A stretch of DNA of 48,159 bases, from the IMG/VR virus record IMGVR_UViG_3300044648_000092, positions 1 to 48,159 of that record. The stretch is one strand, 5' to 3'. Under the pieces are notes generated by a model. The model did not search any database, was not told the origin of the DNA, and saw only the letters and a list, made by a program, of their open reading frames with translations. The position numbers and the translations under genes are program-made. The stretch is from a virus. Below are positions 30,633-37,546 of this stretch, in pieces (the stretch's first letter is position 1; the number at the start of each line of letters is the position of its first letter).

Positions 30633-30858
30633 AGTTGTGGAAAAGCGTTGTAAAGTTCTTGATAGTGTAATACGGGCATTTGCTGCAAACCCGCATGAAC
30701 ACTGGGGAAGAATGGGGTGGCTGACGGGACTCGAACCCGCGACAACAGGAATCACAATCCTGCCGTCAATTCGCCGCAAACCCGCATGAATCCTCACTTT
30801 TGAGCGTCTAACTTTACAACCGAAACGAAATTTTGACCACAGCAGCATGCGGGTTTGC
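30626..30858. repeat. Putative integrase arm-type sites around attP
   Basis: Two repeat families flank the core. GTTGTAAAGTT occurs at 30626 and 30647 and inverted at 30810-30820. GCAAACCCGCATGAA occurs at 30685 and 30776, and a 13-base part of it inverted at 30846-30858. Their placing on both sides of the tRNA-like core matches arm sites of tyrosine integrases. Confidence 0.6.
30713..30762 (-). other. attP: attP core: 3' half of a tRNA-His gene
   Basis: Read leftward, these 50 bases are the anticodon arm (CAGGA-TTGTGAT-TCCTG, anticodon GTG), variable loop, T arm (GCGGGTTCGAGTCCCG-like) and acceptor 3' strand ending CACCCCA of tRNA-His. There is no 5' half, so it is not a tRNA gene. Integration here would restore an intact host tRNA-His. 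This also defines the integration target. Confidence 0.88.
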
Positions 30859-30905
30859 GGGCCGGGATTGTAATGTTTGTCCATACACAATCAACAGGAG
30901 ATTCC

Positions 30906-31115
30906 ATGTTCAGAGTGGTTATCGAAAAGGAGTTGCCTCTTAAAGAGGGGCAGGTGCATACGCACACAAAAGAAGTTTATTCCCAGTGGGTTGAAGACCT
31001 CGATATTGCCGGGGTGATTTCTTGCGTCAATCGCCTGCCGCCATTTTATGAAACTGGTCCCGACGCGAATATCTATCCAACTATTAATGTGGAGAATCAC
31101 AATGTTCGAGTTTGA
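30906..31115 (+). CDS. Small protein of unknown function
   Basis: This gene encodes 69 residues with a CAGGAG ribosome site. It is a beta-rich start (FRVVIEKELPLKEGQVHTHT) with a helical end. It is the first gene after attP, so in a prophage it lies at the opposite end from int. No family is recognised. Confidence 0.52.
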   Translation: MFRVVIEKELPLKEGQVHTHTKEVYSQWVEDLDIAGVISCVNRLPPFYETGPDANIYPTINVENHNVRV

Positions 31116-31632
31116 TGAAATAACATGCAAGTTGTCTTCCGTGAATGCCCGCGCCGAGAAACACGGCGAAGAACGGCACCCGGCTTTCGATCTGAAAATT
31201 GAAGCAATGGTCAGCAGCGACTACCTGATTCACTTCGACCCGGAATTGCGGCAAATGCTGTACAAGCAGACAGACAACCCGGACCTGATCGAGCGCATCG
31301 GCAATGAAGCACCATTGACCAAGTTGCGCTTCCCGAAGATGTCGGCGATTAACTGGGACTGGGAATGCCCCGGCTACCATATGAAGTTTCATTACGGTGT
31401 GTCGGGTGCAGGCGACATCGAACTGGAAGATGTCAAGTTGGACAAGTTTTCGTTTGACTGTCAGGAAGGTGGCGCGGTCGGCCTGACCTTCCGTGCAATC
31501 TGCCACCCGGAATCCAACGATGTCGGCAGGCTATGCGAGTTCATACAGGAAAAGGTACAAATCTCGCTGGTATCGCCGGAAACCCTTGCCGCTAGTGAAG
31601 CACAGCAAGCCATCAACATTGCGAAAGACTAG
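31102..31632 (+). CDS. Beta-rich protein of unknown function
   Basis: This gene encodes 176 residues from ATG 31102 (GTGGAG upstream). The sequence (ITCKLSSVNARAEKHGEERH, PAFDLKIEAMVSSDYLIHFD) and later WECPGYHMKFHYGVSG, FSFDCQEGGAVGLTFRAICH look like a single beta-sandwich domain that recurs in many phage early regions. Its function is unknown. Confidence 0.6.
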   Translation: MFEFDEITCKLSSVNARAEKHGEERHPAFDLKIEAMVSSDYLIHFDPELRQMLYKQTDNPDLIERIGNEAPLTKLRFPKMSAINWDWECPGYHMKFHYGVSGAGDIELEDVKLDKFSFDCQEGGAVGLTFRAICHPESNDVGRLCEFIQEKVQISLVSPETLAASEAQQAINIAKD

Positions 31633-31633
31633 C

Positions 31634-31807
31634 ATGCGAAAGCCCCGTATCTGGAAAAGCCGTTTTGGATTCTGGTATTGCACAGGGCAAAATCTGTGCG
31701 GCGTACATAATTGCGGAGTCGGGGTAACTCCTTTTGAAGCTTGGACTAACTGGTTCCAGTACGTCAGTGCAGAGAACCCGCATATTTCTTGGATCAACCA
31801 GCTTTAG
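31634..31807 (+). CDS. Small Trp/Cys protein, paralogue of the 16826-16975 product
   Basis: This gene encodes 57 residues (RKPRIWKSRFGFWYCTGQNL, then GVGVTPFEAWTNWF). The W-x-C element and GVTP..A..NW end are shared with the first late gene product at 16826-16975, although the two lie in opposite transcription units. Function is unknown. Confidence 0.55.
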   Translation: MRKPRIWKSRFGFWYCTGQNLCGVHNCGVGVTPFEAWTNWFQYVSAENPHISWINQL

Positions 31808-31831
31808 AATTTGACTATTCCCCTTGACCGC

Positions 31832-31863
31832 CGATACTGAAGGCATTTCCCCCTTCGGTATCG
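31832..31863 (+). promoter_or_regulatory. Strong hairpin before lipoprotein gene
   Basis: CGATACTGAAGG and CCTTCGGTATCG pair over 12 positions (one T-G pair) around an 8-base loop. The 3' arm ends at the GAGG ribosome site of the lipoprotein gene. There is no T tract, so translational control or 5'-end protection is more likely than termination. Confidence 0.5.
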
Positions 31864-31872
31864 AGGTCTGCC

Positions 31873-32127
31873 ATGACATCCCCCGCTGCTGTGCTTGTAG
31901 TGCTCGCCCTAGTTGGTTGTGCGTCCACACAGGAAATCTCCCGTCCGAATGGACAGAAGGAAATCTTGGTGCAATGCGGGACCGGGACAGGTTGGGGAGT
32001 GTGCTACGCGAAGGCGAACGAAGTCTGTCCGGGGGGATACACCACACTGGGACAGACAGCGAGTTATTTCAGCGGGAAGGAATTGCGGATTGCATGCGGT
32101 CCTACCGTGGCGTCACGGCTTCAATAG
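31873..32127 (+). CDS. Lipoprotein, possible lysogenic-conversion or exclusion gene
   Basis: This gene encodes 84 residues. A short signal sequence ends in the lipobox L-V-G-C (Cys16), giving a mature lipoprotein of about 69 residues with three or four further Cys (VQCGTGTGWGVCYAKANEVC, IACG), probably disulphide-linked in the periplasm. It resembles small bacterial outer-membrane lipoproteins. It is placed at the end of the rightward unit, converging on the lysis genes. A lipoprotein outside the spanin pair suggests surface exclusion of other phages or conversion of the lysogen; this is inference. Confidence 0.68.
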   Translation: MTSPAAVLVVLALVGCASTQEISRPNGQKEILVQCGTGTGWGVCYAKANEVCPGGYTTLGQTASYFSGKELRIACGPTVASRLQ

Positions 32128-32390
32128 GACACAGCTTCAATGAGTGCATCCATGCGAGCCGAGCAAGCATAGTAAAACGCTGATACTTCGACCACCTTCG
32201 ACAAGACAGACGCCGCCGTTCCGTCTTTAATTTCAGCGAGGGGCGGACACGGTTGCAGTAGTTCATCTGGCACCTTTGAGCGCGTCGTTTGCAATGCGCA
32301 TGCCGTCATCATCAAGACACATGCGCTGATAATCAGGACGCTGCGCAACCTCTGCCAAACGTGCCTGCAATGCCTCTTGATAGTGTTCAC
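32121..32390 (-). CDS. Rz1: Rz1-like outer-membrane spanin subunit
   Basis: This gene encodes 89 residues. The signal peptide ends in the lipobox M-T-A-C (Cys31), and the mature part has the Pro-containing PCPPLAEIKDGTAASVL typical of o-spanins. The start lies within the Rz frame (128-base overlap), the usual nested design. It would bind Rz across the periplasm and fuse the membranes in the last lysis step. Its end overlaps the end of the converging lipoprotein gene by seven bases. Confidence 0.82.
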   Translation of the reverse strand: MNTIKRHCRHVWQRLRSVLIISACVLMMTACALQTTRSKVPDELLQPCPPLAEIKDGTAASVLSKVVEVSAFYYACSARMDALIEAVSY

Positions 32391-32595
32391 GGTCTTCCCT
32401 TTCCTGTTCCCAGTGCGCCAGCGCGATATCGGCCTGCTGTTCCTGTAGCGCGATATCGGCCTCTAACCGTGCTTCAAGCTCCACCCGCTTGCGGTCGGCC
32501 ATGTTATAGCCGGTAATGAAGCCAATCAGCATCAGCGCGAAGACAAGACCAAACGCTACTAAGGCATTGCGCAACAGATCGTTCATTTCGGTCAT
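32263..32595 (-). CDS. Rz: Rz-like inner-membrane spanin subunit
   Basis: This gene encodes 110 residues from ATG 32595 (ATGA overlap with the holin candidate). An N-terminal transmembrane helix (ALVAFGLVFALMLIGFITGY, about 10-29) is followed by a long periplasmic coiled coil (ADRKRVELEARLEADIALQE, REHYQEALQARLAEVAQRPD) and a short C-terminal part (MCLDDDGMRIANDALKG). This is the classical i-spanin layout. Confidence 0.82.
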   Translation of the reverse strand: MTEMNDLLRNALVAFGLVFALMLIGFITGYNMADRKRVELEARLEADIALQEQQADIALAHWEQEREDREHYQEALQARLAEVAQRPDYQRMCLDDDGMRIANDALKGAR

Positions 32596-32822
32596 TTGTG
32601 TTCCAGCGGTTCTTTGGTGCGAAAGCGCATGATGATGTTCGCGACGATGATGATGCCGAAGGCCCACGCATAGATGTTGGCGGGCAGGTAGTCGCGCAAG
32701 ATCGGTAATTGCGTCTGTGCGAAGTCCAGACCCGGTGCCATTGCTGCCAGTACCGCATTCACCCGCATCACGCATGACTTCGGGCATCCTCTGAGTTTGC
32801 GCATGAATTTACAACGGTTCAT
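32592..32822 (-). CDS. Small membrane protein, holin candidate
   Basis: This gene encodes 76 residues from ATG 32822 with GGAGAACAAAA in front. A basic N-terminus (RCKFMRKLRGCPKSC) precedes a moderately hydrophobic stretch (VNAVLAAMAPGLDF), then a P-rich turn and a clear transmembrane helix (IYAWAFGIIIVANIIMRF). Proteins with this LPANIYAW-type pattern sit in phage lysis cassettes. It is a holin or regulator candidate. Confidence 0.6.
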   Translation of the reverse strand: MNRCKFMRKLRGCPKSCVMRVNAVLAAMAPGLDFAQTQLPILRDYLPANIYAWAFGIIIVANIIMRFRTKEPLEHK

Positions 32823-33201
32823 TTTTGTTCTCCGGTGGACAGGTGCAATGGATTCCGTCTGGATCAAACGGGTCGAGTAAATGCAGGCACATCCATGCGC
32901 AGATCGCCACCCGCCAGGGGGCCGTCTTCTTGTCACATTTCAGTCGGCAAATATGTTTCGTGATCGTCAATTCACGCGGCAAGTCCCACACCAGCGCGGA
33001 AAAGAAGGTCCAGTTCAGGAAGATATCGAGCAACAGTGCGCCATAGTGATACGGGCCACCAAGCAGGCGCGCAGTATTGGTCAATGTGCCTTCACGCTTG
33101 GCCCGCAACAGGGTCATGGAAATCATAAACAAGCCCCATAGCAGATACCCGGCCAGCGCCGCATACAGCGTATAGAGCATGAAATGTACGATGTTCATCA
33201 T
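32809..33201 (-). CDS. Membrane protein of the lysis cassette, holin candidate
   Basis: This gene encodes 130 residues from ATG 33201 (ATGA overlap with the endolysin stop). Two transmembrane segments are visible (YTLYAALAGYLLWGLFMISM, about 9-28, and GALLLDIFLNWTFFSALVWD, about 55-74). The C-terminal part is Cys-rich (KHICRLKCDKKTAPWRVAIC, HCTCPPEN). It lies between endolysin and spanin genes, so one of the two membrane proteins here is probably the holin. Confidence 0.62.
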   Translation of the reverse strand: MMNIVHFMLYTLYAALAGYLLWGLFMISMTLLRAKREGTLTNTARLLGGPYHYGALLLDIFLNWTFFSALVWDLPRELTITKHICRLKCDKKTAPWRVAICAWMCLHLLDPFDPDGIHCTCPPENKNEPL

Positions 33202-33683
33202 CCGTTCTCCATCATGTCTGCCAATAGCGTTGCCCGTCCGCCGACTTGCCGCGCCCACAACGACTGCTTCATGCCCTTTGCCGCGTCCGCATAGCGCCCT
33301 TCGCGTACTGCCTGCAACGTGTTCACAAACCCGGTCAGTTTCGCAAAGCCGAGATTGAATGCCATGTTGAGCAATACCGCCTGCCGGTCCAGGGTCAGTG
33401 CATCGAAGACCTCCGCGCCGACTGCGCGCCGCGCATCGTTGTACGCATCGTTCAAGTCGTTATTGAACAGGTAGTAAATTTCGGCTTCGGTCAGCGGCTT
33501 CGCAAACAGGTTGCGTCCGATGCCAATCGTCAGGTTTCCCCCGGTCGGCAACGTGGTAACGGACTTCCCGGTGGCGTCGTCATACGCCTTGCTGCGCTTG
33601 GCTTCGTGCCGTTCAATCATGCCGGACACGCGCTTGTATAGGGCTTCGGGGAGCTGGATCATCGGACGCGGGATTTGCTGCAT
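33198..33683 (-). CDS. GH24 endolysin (T4-lysozyme-like muramidase)
   Basis: This gene encodes 161 residues. Catalytic residues align with T4 lysozyme E11-D20-T26: E27 (RHEAKRS), D36 (AYDDATG, same nine-residue spacing) and T52 (LTIGIGRN), with a roughly ten-residue insertion before T52. ALTLDRQAVLLNMAFNLG and GFVNTLQAVREGRYADAAKG follow, ending in WARQVGGRATLLADMM, as is usual. It cuts the glycan backbone of peptidoglycan at lysis. No signal peptide or SAR helix is seen, so it needs a holin to escape the cytoplasm. Confidence 0.93.
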   Translation of the reverse strand: MQQIPRPMIQLPEALYKRVSGMIERHEAKRSKAYDDATGKSVTTLPTGGNLTIGIGRNLFAKPLTEAEIYYLFNNDLNDAYNDARRAVGAEVFDALTLDRQAVLLNMAFNLGFAKLTGFVNTLQAVREGRYADAAKGMKQSLWARQVGGRATLLADMMENG

Positions 33684-33685
33684 GA

Positions 33686-35911
33686 TTACTCCGAAAGAAG
33701 TTGGTTTATCAGCTTGCGCGTGAAAGTCACAGACCCATCAGGGTTGCTCACCGAATCAAAATCCGTTTGCAGTTTTTTTTGCGATGCACTGGACAATTTC
33801 AATTTGCCGGGGTCTTTCACGGTGAACTCAGAGACAGCGTGTGGTGCGATAACATCCGTTACATATTCCCTGTTCTTCCCTTTCAGTCCTGGCTTGATAT
33901 TCGCCTGTCCGCTCAAAGCATTGTCTCGAAACATTACAGAGACACCCTTATTCGCGCCCTGTCCAATTGCTAAATCAGCGTTATTGGTAACAAACATTTT
34001 GGAAAAATCGCCCCGGTCATCTACACGCAATAGATCATCCAAACCCGCGTGGTCCGTTTCCCGGTACAGATACGGGTCTTTAATAGGATTAACCTTAGCT
34101 GCGCCCCCGGGTCCAACATTGATCTTCACGTCCTTGACATGCTTGAAGTAATCCGGGGCCGTATCGGAAAGTCCTATCATTCCTTTCTTAAACAACTCCC
34201 TTATTTCAGGGGAGAGTTTTGCTAACTTCCCCACACTCCCTGCGAATGGGATTGCTCCAAGTCCTGCCAGAGCCGCGCCAGTCATATCATCTTGCTTGAA
34301 GGCGTCTATTGCATCTTTGGCGGACATGACTTCACCAAGACCGGGTGTAAAGGACGCGACCAACTCTTTATTGGACTCATCCATATCACCAAACAAGCCG
34401 GAAGCTAAACCATTGAAGCCGCCAAGCAAGCGGGGGGCAATGGGTCCGGGTGGGAGCCGGGGTTGTGCAAACAGGGATTGCCCCATGTCCGACATCATGG
34501 CGCGACGGATGCCTGCACTTGCCAGCGGTACGCCCACGGTGCCGAGCGCAGCCGGATTAAAGGCGGTCCCGCCGAGTGCGCCTGCCAGCATGTAGCGTTC
34601 GATATCGCTAAACACTTTCGGCTTGCCTGCCTGCGGATAGTGCATCGACGGACGGGCCACGTTCGCGGTTTCGGCGACGGTGCGCAGTTCATCGGTCAGC
34701 GGGGTTCCCTTGCGCAGTTGCGCGGCCAGTTTCAATGCGTCCACGCTCCCGGCACCTTCAACGAGCGCATCTTCGACCGCGTGTTGCTGTGCCAATGCGG
34801 TACGACCGGCGCGGTACTCTTGAATGATTTCGTTCGGGTTCGCGGCGGTCAGCCGGTTATTGCGTACCGTGCCAGTCAGGATGCCTTGCTGCGCCTGATG
34901 CTGAAGAAATTCCTCGATATTGTTTTCCAGTGCGTCCGCAATCGACTTCTGCGTATTGCCGATATCGCCATCGCCACGGCGAAACGCATCCCTTGACCCA
35001 CGGCGCAAGTGCTGGATCGCGTCTACCGCGTCCTGTGCGTCGAAATGCGGCACGTTAAACGCATTGATGGTCTGCCGTACCGTGTCATTCGCGGCATCGG
35101 GGAAGCTGTTGGACATGCCCTGGTTGCGCTGCATGATGTCGGCCAGTTCGCGGCGGTATCCCGGCATCGACTGGATCTGCCCTAACCTGCGCACCGGCTC
35201 ATACGTGTTGTTGAATGTGTCGTCCATCAGGGTTCGCAGCGTGTCCGGGGTCAGCGGCGTACCTTCCGGCAGGCCAATCGAGCGGCGCACCAGCTTGTCG
35301 GTCACACCCTGGTTGATCCAGTTGGCCTGTTCGTCATGCGCCCGCCCGCCTGTCAATCCCTGCACGACCCGGCCGGGGAGTCCCGCGCCTGCCTCGTTCG
35401 GGGAAAATTTATAGCCTGCCTGTTCCGCGTTGCGGATCGTGTCGGCGCGTACCGTGTTCGGATAACCCGGGTTCGCATTGGCACCGCCAAAGCGTTTGGC
35501 AATCTGCCCGGTAATGCCGGTCATGGTCGGGTCGAGCATGCCCCCACCGAACGATGCCAGCGCCGCCATGAGCTTTTCGTCGCCGGTTTGGGGTTCGGGT
35601 AAGCCCAACGCATTTAAACCGCTCTGGATCGCTTCTGATGGCATGCCGAGGTTAGTCCCGGCGACCATGTTGATGCCGGTGTTCAGCGCATCGCCGATCA
35701 ACCCCGTTGCGCCTGCCACGCCGGTCGCGGCACCCCGCGCCAATACGCCTGCACGACGCTTGAAGGTATCGAAACCGGATGGCGCTGCCGGTTCTGACTG
35801 CGGCGACAAGCCGCTAGGCGAGTGCAATAGTTCCAACTCCGCGAGTTGCTTGGGAGTCGGGTTGTCCGGCATATCGACTAATTCGCCGGTTGGCATTTTG
35901 ACGAGTGGCAT
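33686..35911 (-). CDS. Large ejection/internal virion protein with ADP-ribosyltransferase-like C-terminus
   Basis: This gene encodes 741 residues. The N-terminus (MPLVKMPTGELVDMPDNPTP) is typical of internal podovirus proteins; Gly/Ala-rich hydrophobic segments follow near 50-95 and again at about 460-490 and 560-580, which may insert into membranes during ejection. The last 127 residues begin LYRETDHAGLDDLLRV (R617) and continue FSKMFVTNNADLAIG, KGVSVMFRDNALSG and NREYVTDVI (E682). This order (Arg on strand 1, a middle strand, then a Glu-bearing strand) is that of R-S-E ADP-ribosyltransferases, although the Ser motif is weak. It is probably injected with the DNA and may modify a host protein. 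Confidence 0.65.
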   Translation of the reverse strand: MPLVKMPTGELVDMPDNPTPKQLAELELLHSPSGLSPQSEPAAPSGFDTFKRRAGVLARGAATGVAGATGLIGDALNTGINMVAGTNLGMPSEAIQSGLNALGLPEPQTGDEKLMAALASFGGGMLDPTMTGITGQIAKRFGGANANPGYPNTVRADTIRNAEQAGYKFSPNEAGAGLPGRVVQGLTGGRAHDEQANWINQGVTDKLVRRSIGLPEGTPLTPDTLRTLMDDTFNNTYEPVRRLGQIQSMPGYRRELADIMQRNQGMSNSFPDAANDTVRQTINAFNVPHFDAQDAVDAIQHLRRGSRDAFRRGDGDIGNTQKSIADALENNIEEFLQHQAQQGILTGTVRNNRLTAANPNEIIQEYRAGRTALAQQHAVEDALVEGAGSVDALKLAAQLRKGTPLTDELRTVAETANVARPSMHYPQAGKPKVFSDIERYMLAGALGGTAFNPAALGTVGVPLASAGIRRAMMSDMGQSLFAQPRLPPGPIAPRLLGGFNGLASGLFGDMDESNKELVASFTPGLGEVMSAKDAIDAFKQDDMTGAALAGLGAIPFAGSVGKLAKLSPEIRELFKKGMIGLSDTAPDYFKHVKDVKINVGPGGAAKVNPIKDPYLYRETDHAGLDDLLRVDDRGDFSKMFVTNNADLAIGQGANKGVSVMFRDNALSGQANIKPGLKGKNREYVTDVIAPHAVSEFTVKDPGKLKLSSASQKKLQTDFDSVSNPDGSVTFTRKLINQLLSE

Positions 35912-35919
35912 GGTTGCTC

Positions 35920-37536
35920 CTATCGAATCCTGCCGACTGCTTCACGCGGGGAAATCGCGGTGTCGGATCGCTTCGGCCGGTGCTTGTTCAGGTAATCGTC
36001 CAGCGACAGTGCCTTGCCCGCATCGGCTTCCGGGCGCACGTTGCTGTTATCGAGTGGTCGGCCTGCGGACCCCGGCAGGCTCTTGTAGGTTTCATGCAGC
36101 ATGGTTTTGGTTTCGCGGGCAAATGCGGCCACATTCGCCATTGCTTCGCGCAACTGCGGTTCGCTCTGCGCCGCTTCCAGATTGGCAATCAGCGATTCCA
36201 GACGCATGCCTTCCTTCTCCGACAGTTGGCCGAAGCCGGATGCGCCGGTTGACGACAGCTTTTTGAGTTCGCCGAGGGTGTTGATGACCAGTTTCGATTT
36301 CAGCGATTCCATTTTGGCGGTCGCGTCGCGGCCTTCACCGGGCAGTTTGTTGAGGCCGACGAAGCCGGACCATCCGGCCATGCTGCCGAGTCCCTTATGC
36401 TTGGCAAGTTCGTTCGCCGCTTCTTCCATCCGGGTCAGGCTCATGTCAGTAGCGCGGTACGCCGAATGCACTTCCGCATTCTCGGTATTGACCTTGCGAC
36501 CGGCTTCCACGCCTGCCCGCTGTTCCCTGTTCTGGTCCATCGCAAGGCGTTGCTGGTCAACTGCAATGCGCGCCTGTGCATCCGGGTTCGGCAGATACTC
36601 CGCACCGTTCGGGCCGACACGATAACTGCCTGCCGGGGTGTTCTGCGGTTGCAGCAGTTTCGCGTAGTCGATCAGGTTGCCGCCCGTCTTCGGATCGATC
36701 ATGCCGAGCATCGCGCCGGTACGTGCAATCCGTTGCCAGTCGGGGGAGCCGCCTTGCTGCGGTGCGATTGGTGCCGGTGCGCCTTGCTGCGGCATCCCGC
36801 TTGCCATCACGTTATTAATCTCGCGGCGCAATGCCGCTTGATTGTTGGGATCGGTTTCGTTTTGCAGTTCTTGGTTCAGGATCGCCAAGCGTTCACTGAG
36901 GCGCGACGGTTCGGCCGCTTGGGTCGCGGCATTGATCTGTCCCCAGGCAGGCGATGCAGCAGGCGCGGCCATCGGTTGTGGCGGCATCCCTTGTTGCATG
37001 GCCGGGGTCGGTTGTGGCGGCGCACCTTCCCCGAACAGGCCACCATTGCCAATCATGCCCTGCACCATCTGTTGAAACGCTGCCTTGCGTTTAGCTTCTT
37101 CCGCTTCGAAGGCCATCTTCTGCTGATCGTGTGCAAGCCGTGCCTGCGCGATAGGCATTTCCGCTTCCATCCGTTCGCGGGACAGGCGTGCAAGCTCTTG
37201 TTGTGTGGCGGCATTCTGGCGGCTGATTTCCATTTGCTCTTGATCGCGCTTGCCTTTTGCTATCTGCGAAGTCGCCTGTAACGTGCCTTGCAATGCGGTT
37301 CCCCACGGATTGGGCTGTCGGCTCGCGCCAAGCAGGTTCATGCCGAGGATGAAGGCGGGGTTGCTAATGAGGCCATTCAGCTTGTCCTCGAACGATGGTG
37401 CGGCAGCGGCCGGGGCAGCGTCGATTTGCTGTTGTGTCGGCATGCCCTGCCCGAACAGGCCGGAACTCAGCGGGAACGGCGATGCAGGCTGATCGAAATC
37501 GAACAGGCCGGAACCGAGTGCAGGTAATTTACGCAT
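35920..37536 (-). CDS. Ejection/internal virion protein, coiled-coil
   Basis: This gene encodes 538 residues. The N-terminal third has a glycine/proline segment and a long charged coiled coil (DQEQMEISRQNAATQQELAR, ERMEAEMPIAQARLAHDQQK); the middle is Gln/Pro-rich; the C-terminal third is helical (SLTRMEEAANELAKHKGLGS, EKEGMRLESLIANLEAAQSE) with a GWSGFVGLNKLPGEGRD loop. It matches the style of the middle of three ejection genes in P22-like and related podoviruses. The TAGGAGAAACACC ribosome site is coupled to the upstream gene. Confidence 0.6.
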   Translation of the reverse strand: MRKLPALGSGLFDFDQPASPFPLSSGLFGQGMPTQQQIDAAPAAAAPSFEDKLNGLISNPAFILGMNLLGASRQPNPWGTALQGTLQATSQIAKGKRDQEQMEISRQNAATQQELARLSRERMEAEMPIAQARLAHDQQKMAFEAEEAKRKAAFQQMVQGMIGNGGLFGEGAPPQPTPAMQQGMPPQPMAAPAASPAWGQINAATQAAEPSRLSERLAILNQELQNETDPNNQAALRREINNVMASGMPQQGAPAPIAPQQGGSPDWQRIARTGAMLGMIDPKTGGNLIDYAKLLQPQNTPAGSYRVGPNGAEYLPNPDAQARIAVDQQRLAMDQNREQRAGVEAGRKVNTENAEVHSAYRATDMSLTRMEEAANELAKHKGLGSMAGWSGFVGLNKLPGEGRDATAKMESLKSKLVINTLGELKKLSSTGASGFGQLSEKEGMRLESLIANLEAAQSEPQLREAMANVAAFARETKTMLHETYKSLPGSAGRPLDNSNVRPEADAGKALSLDDYLNKHRPKRSDTAISPREAVGRIR

Positions 37537-37546
37537 GGTGTTTCTC

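Noticed and set aside
30713-30762. A complete tRNA gene
   Set aside because: Only the 3' half from the anticodon arm is present; no acceptor 5' strand or D arm is found upstream on the minus strand. It is an attachment-site copy.
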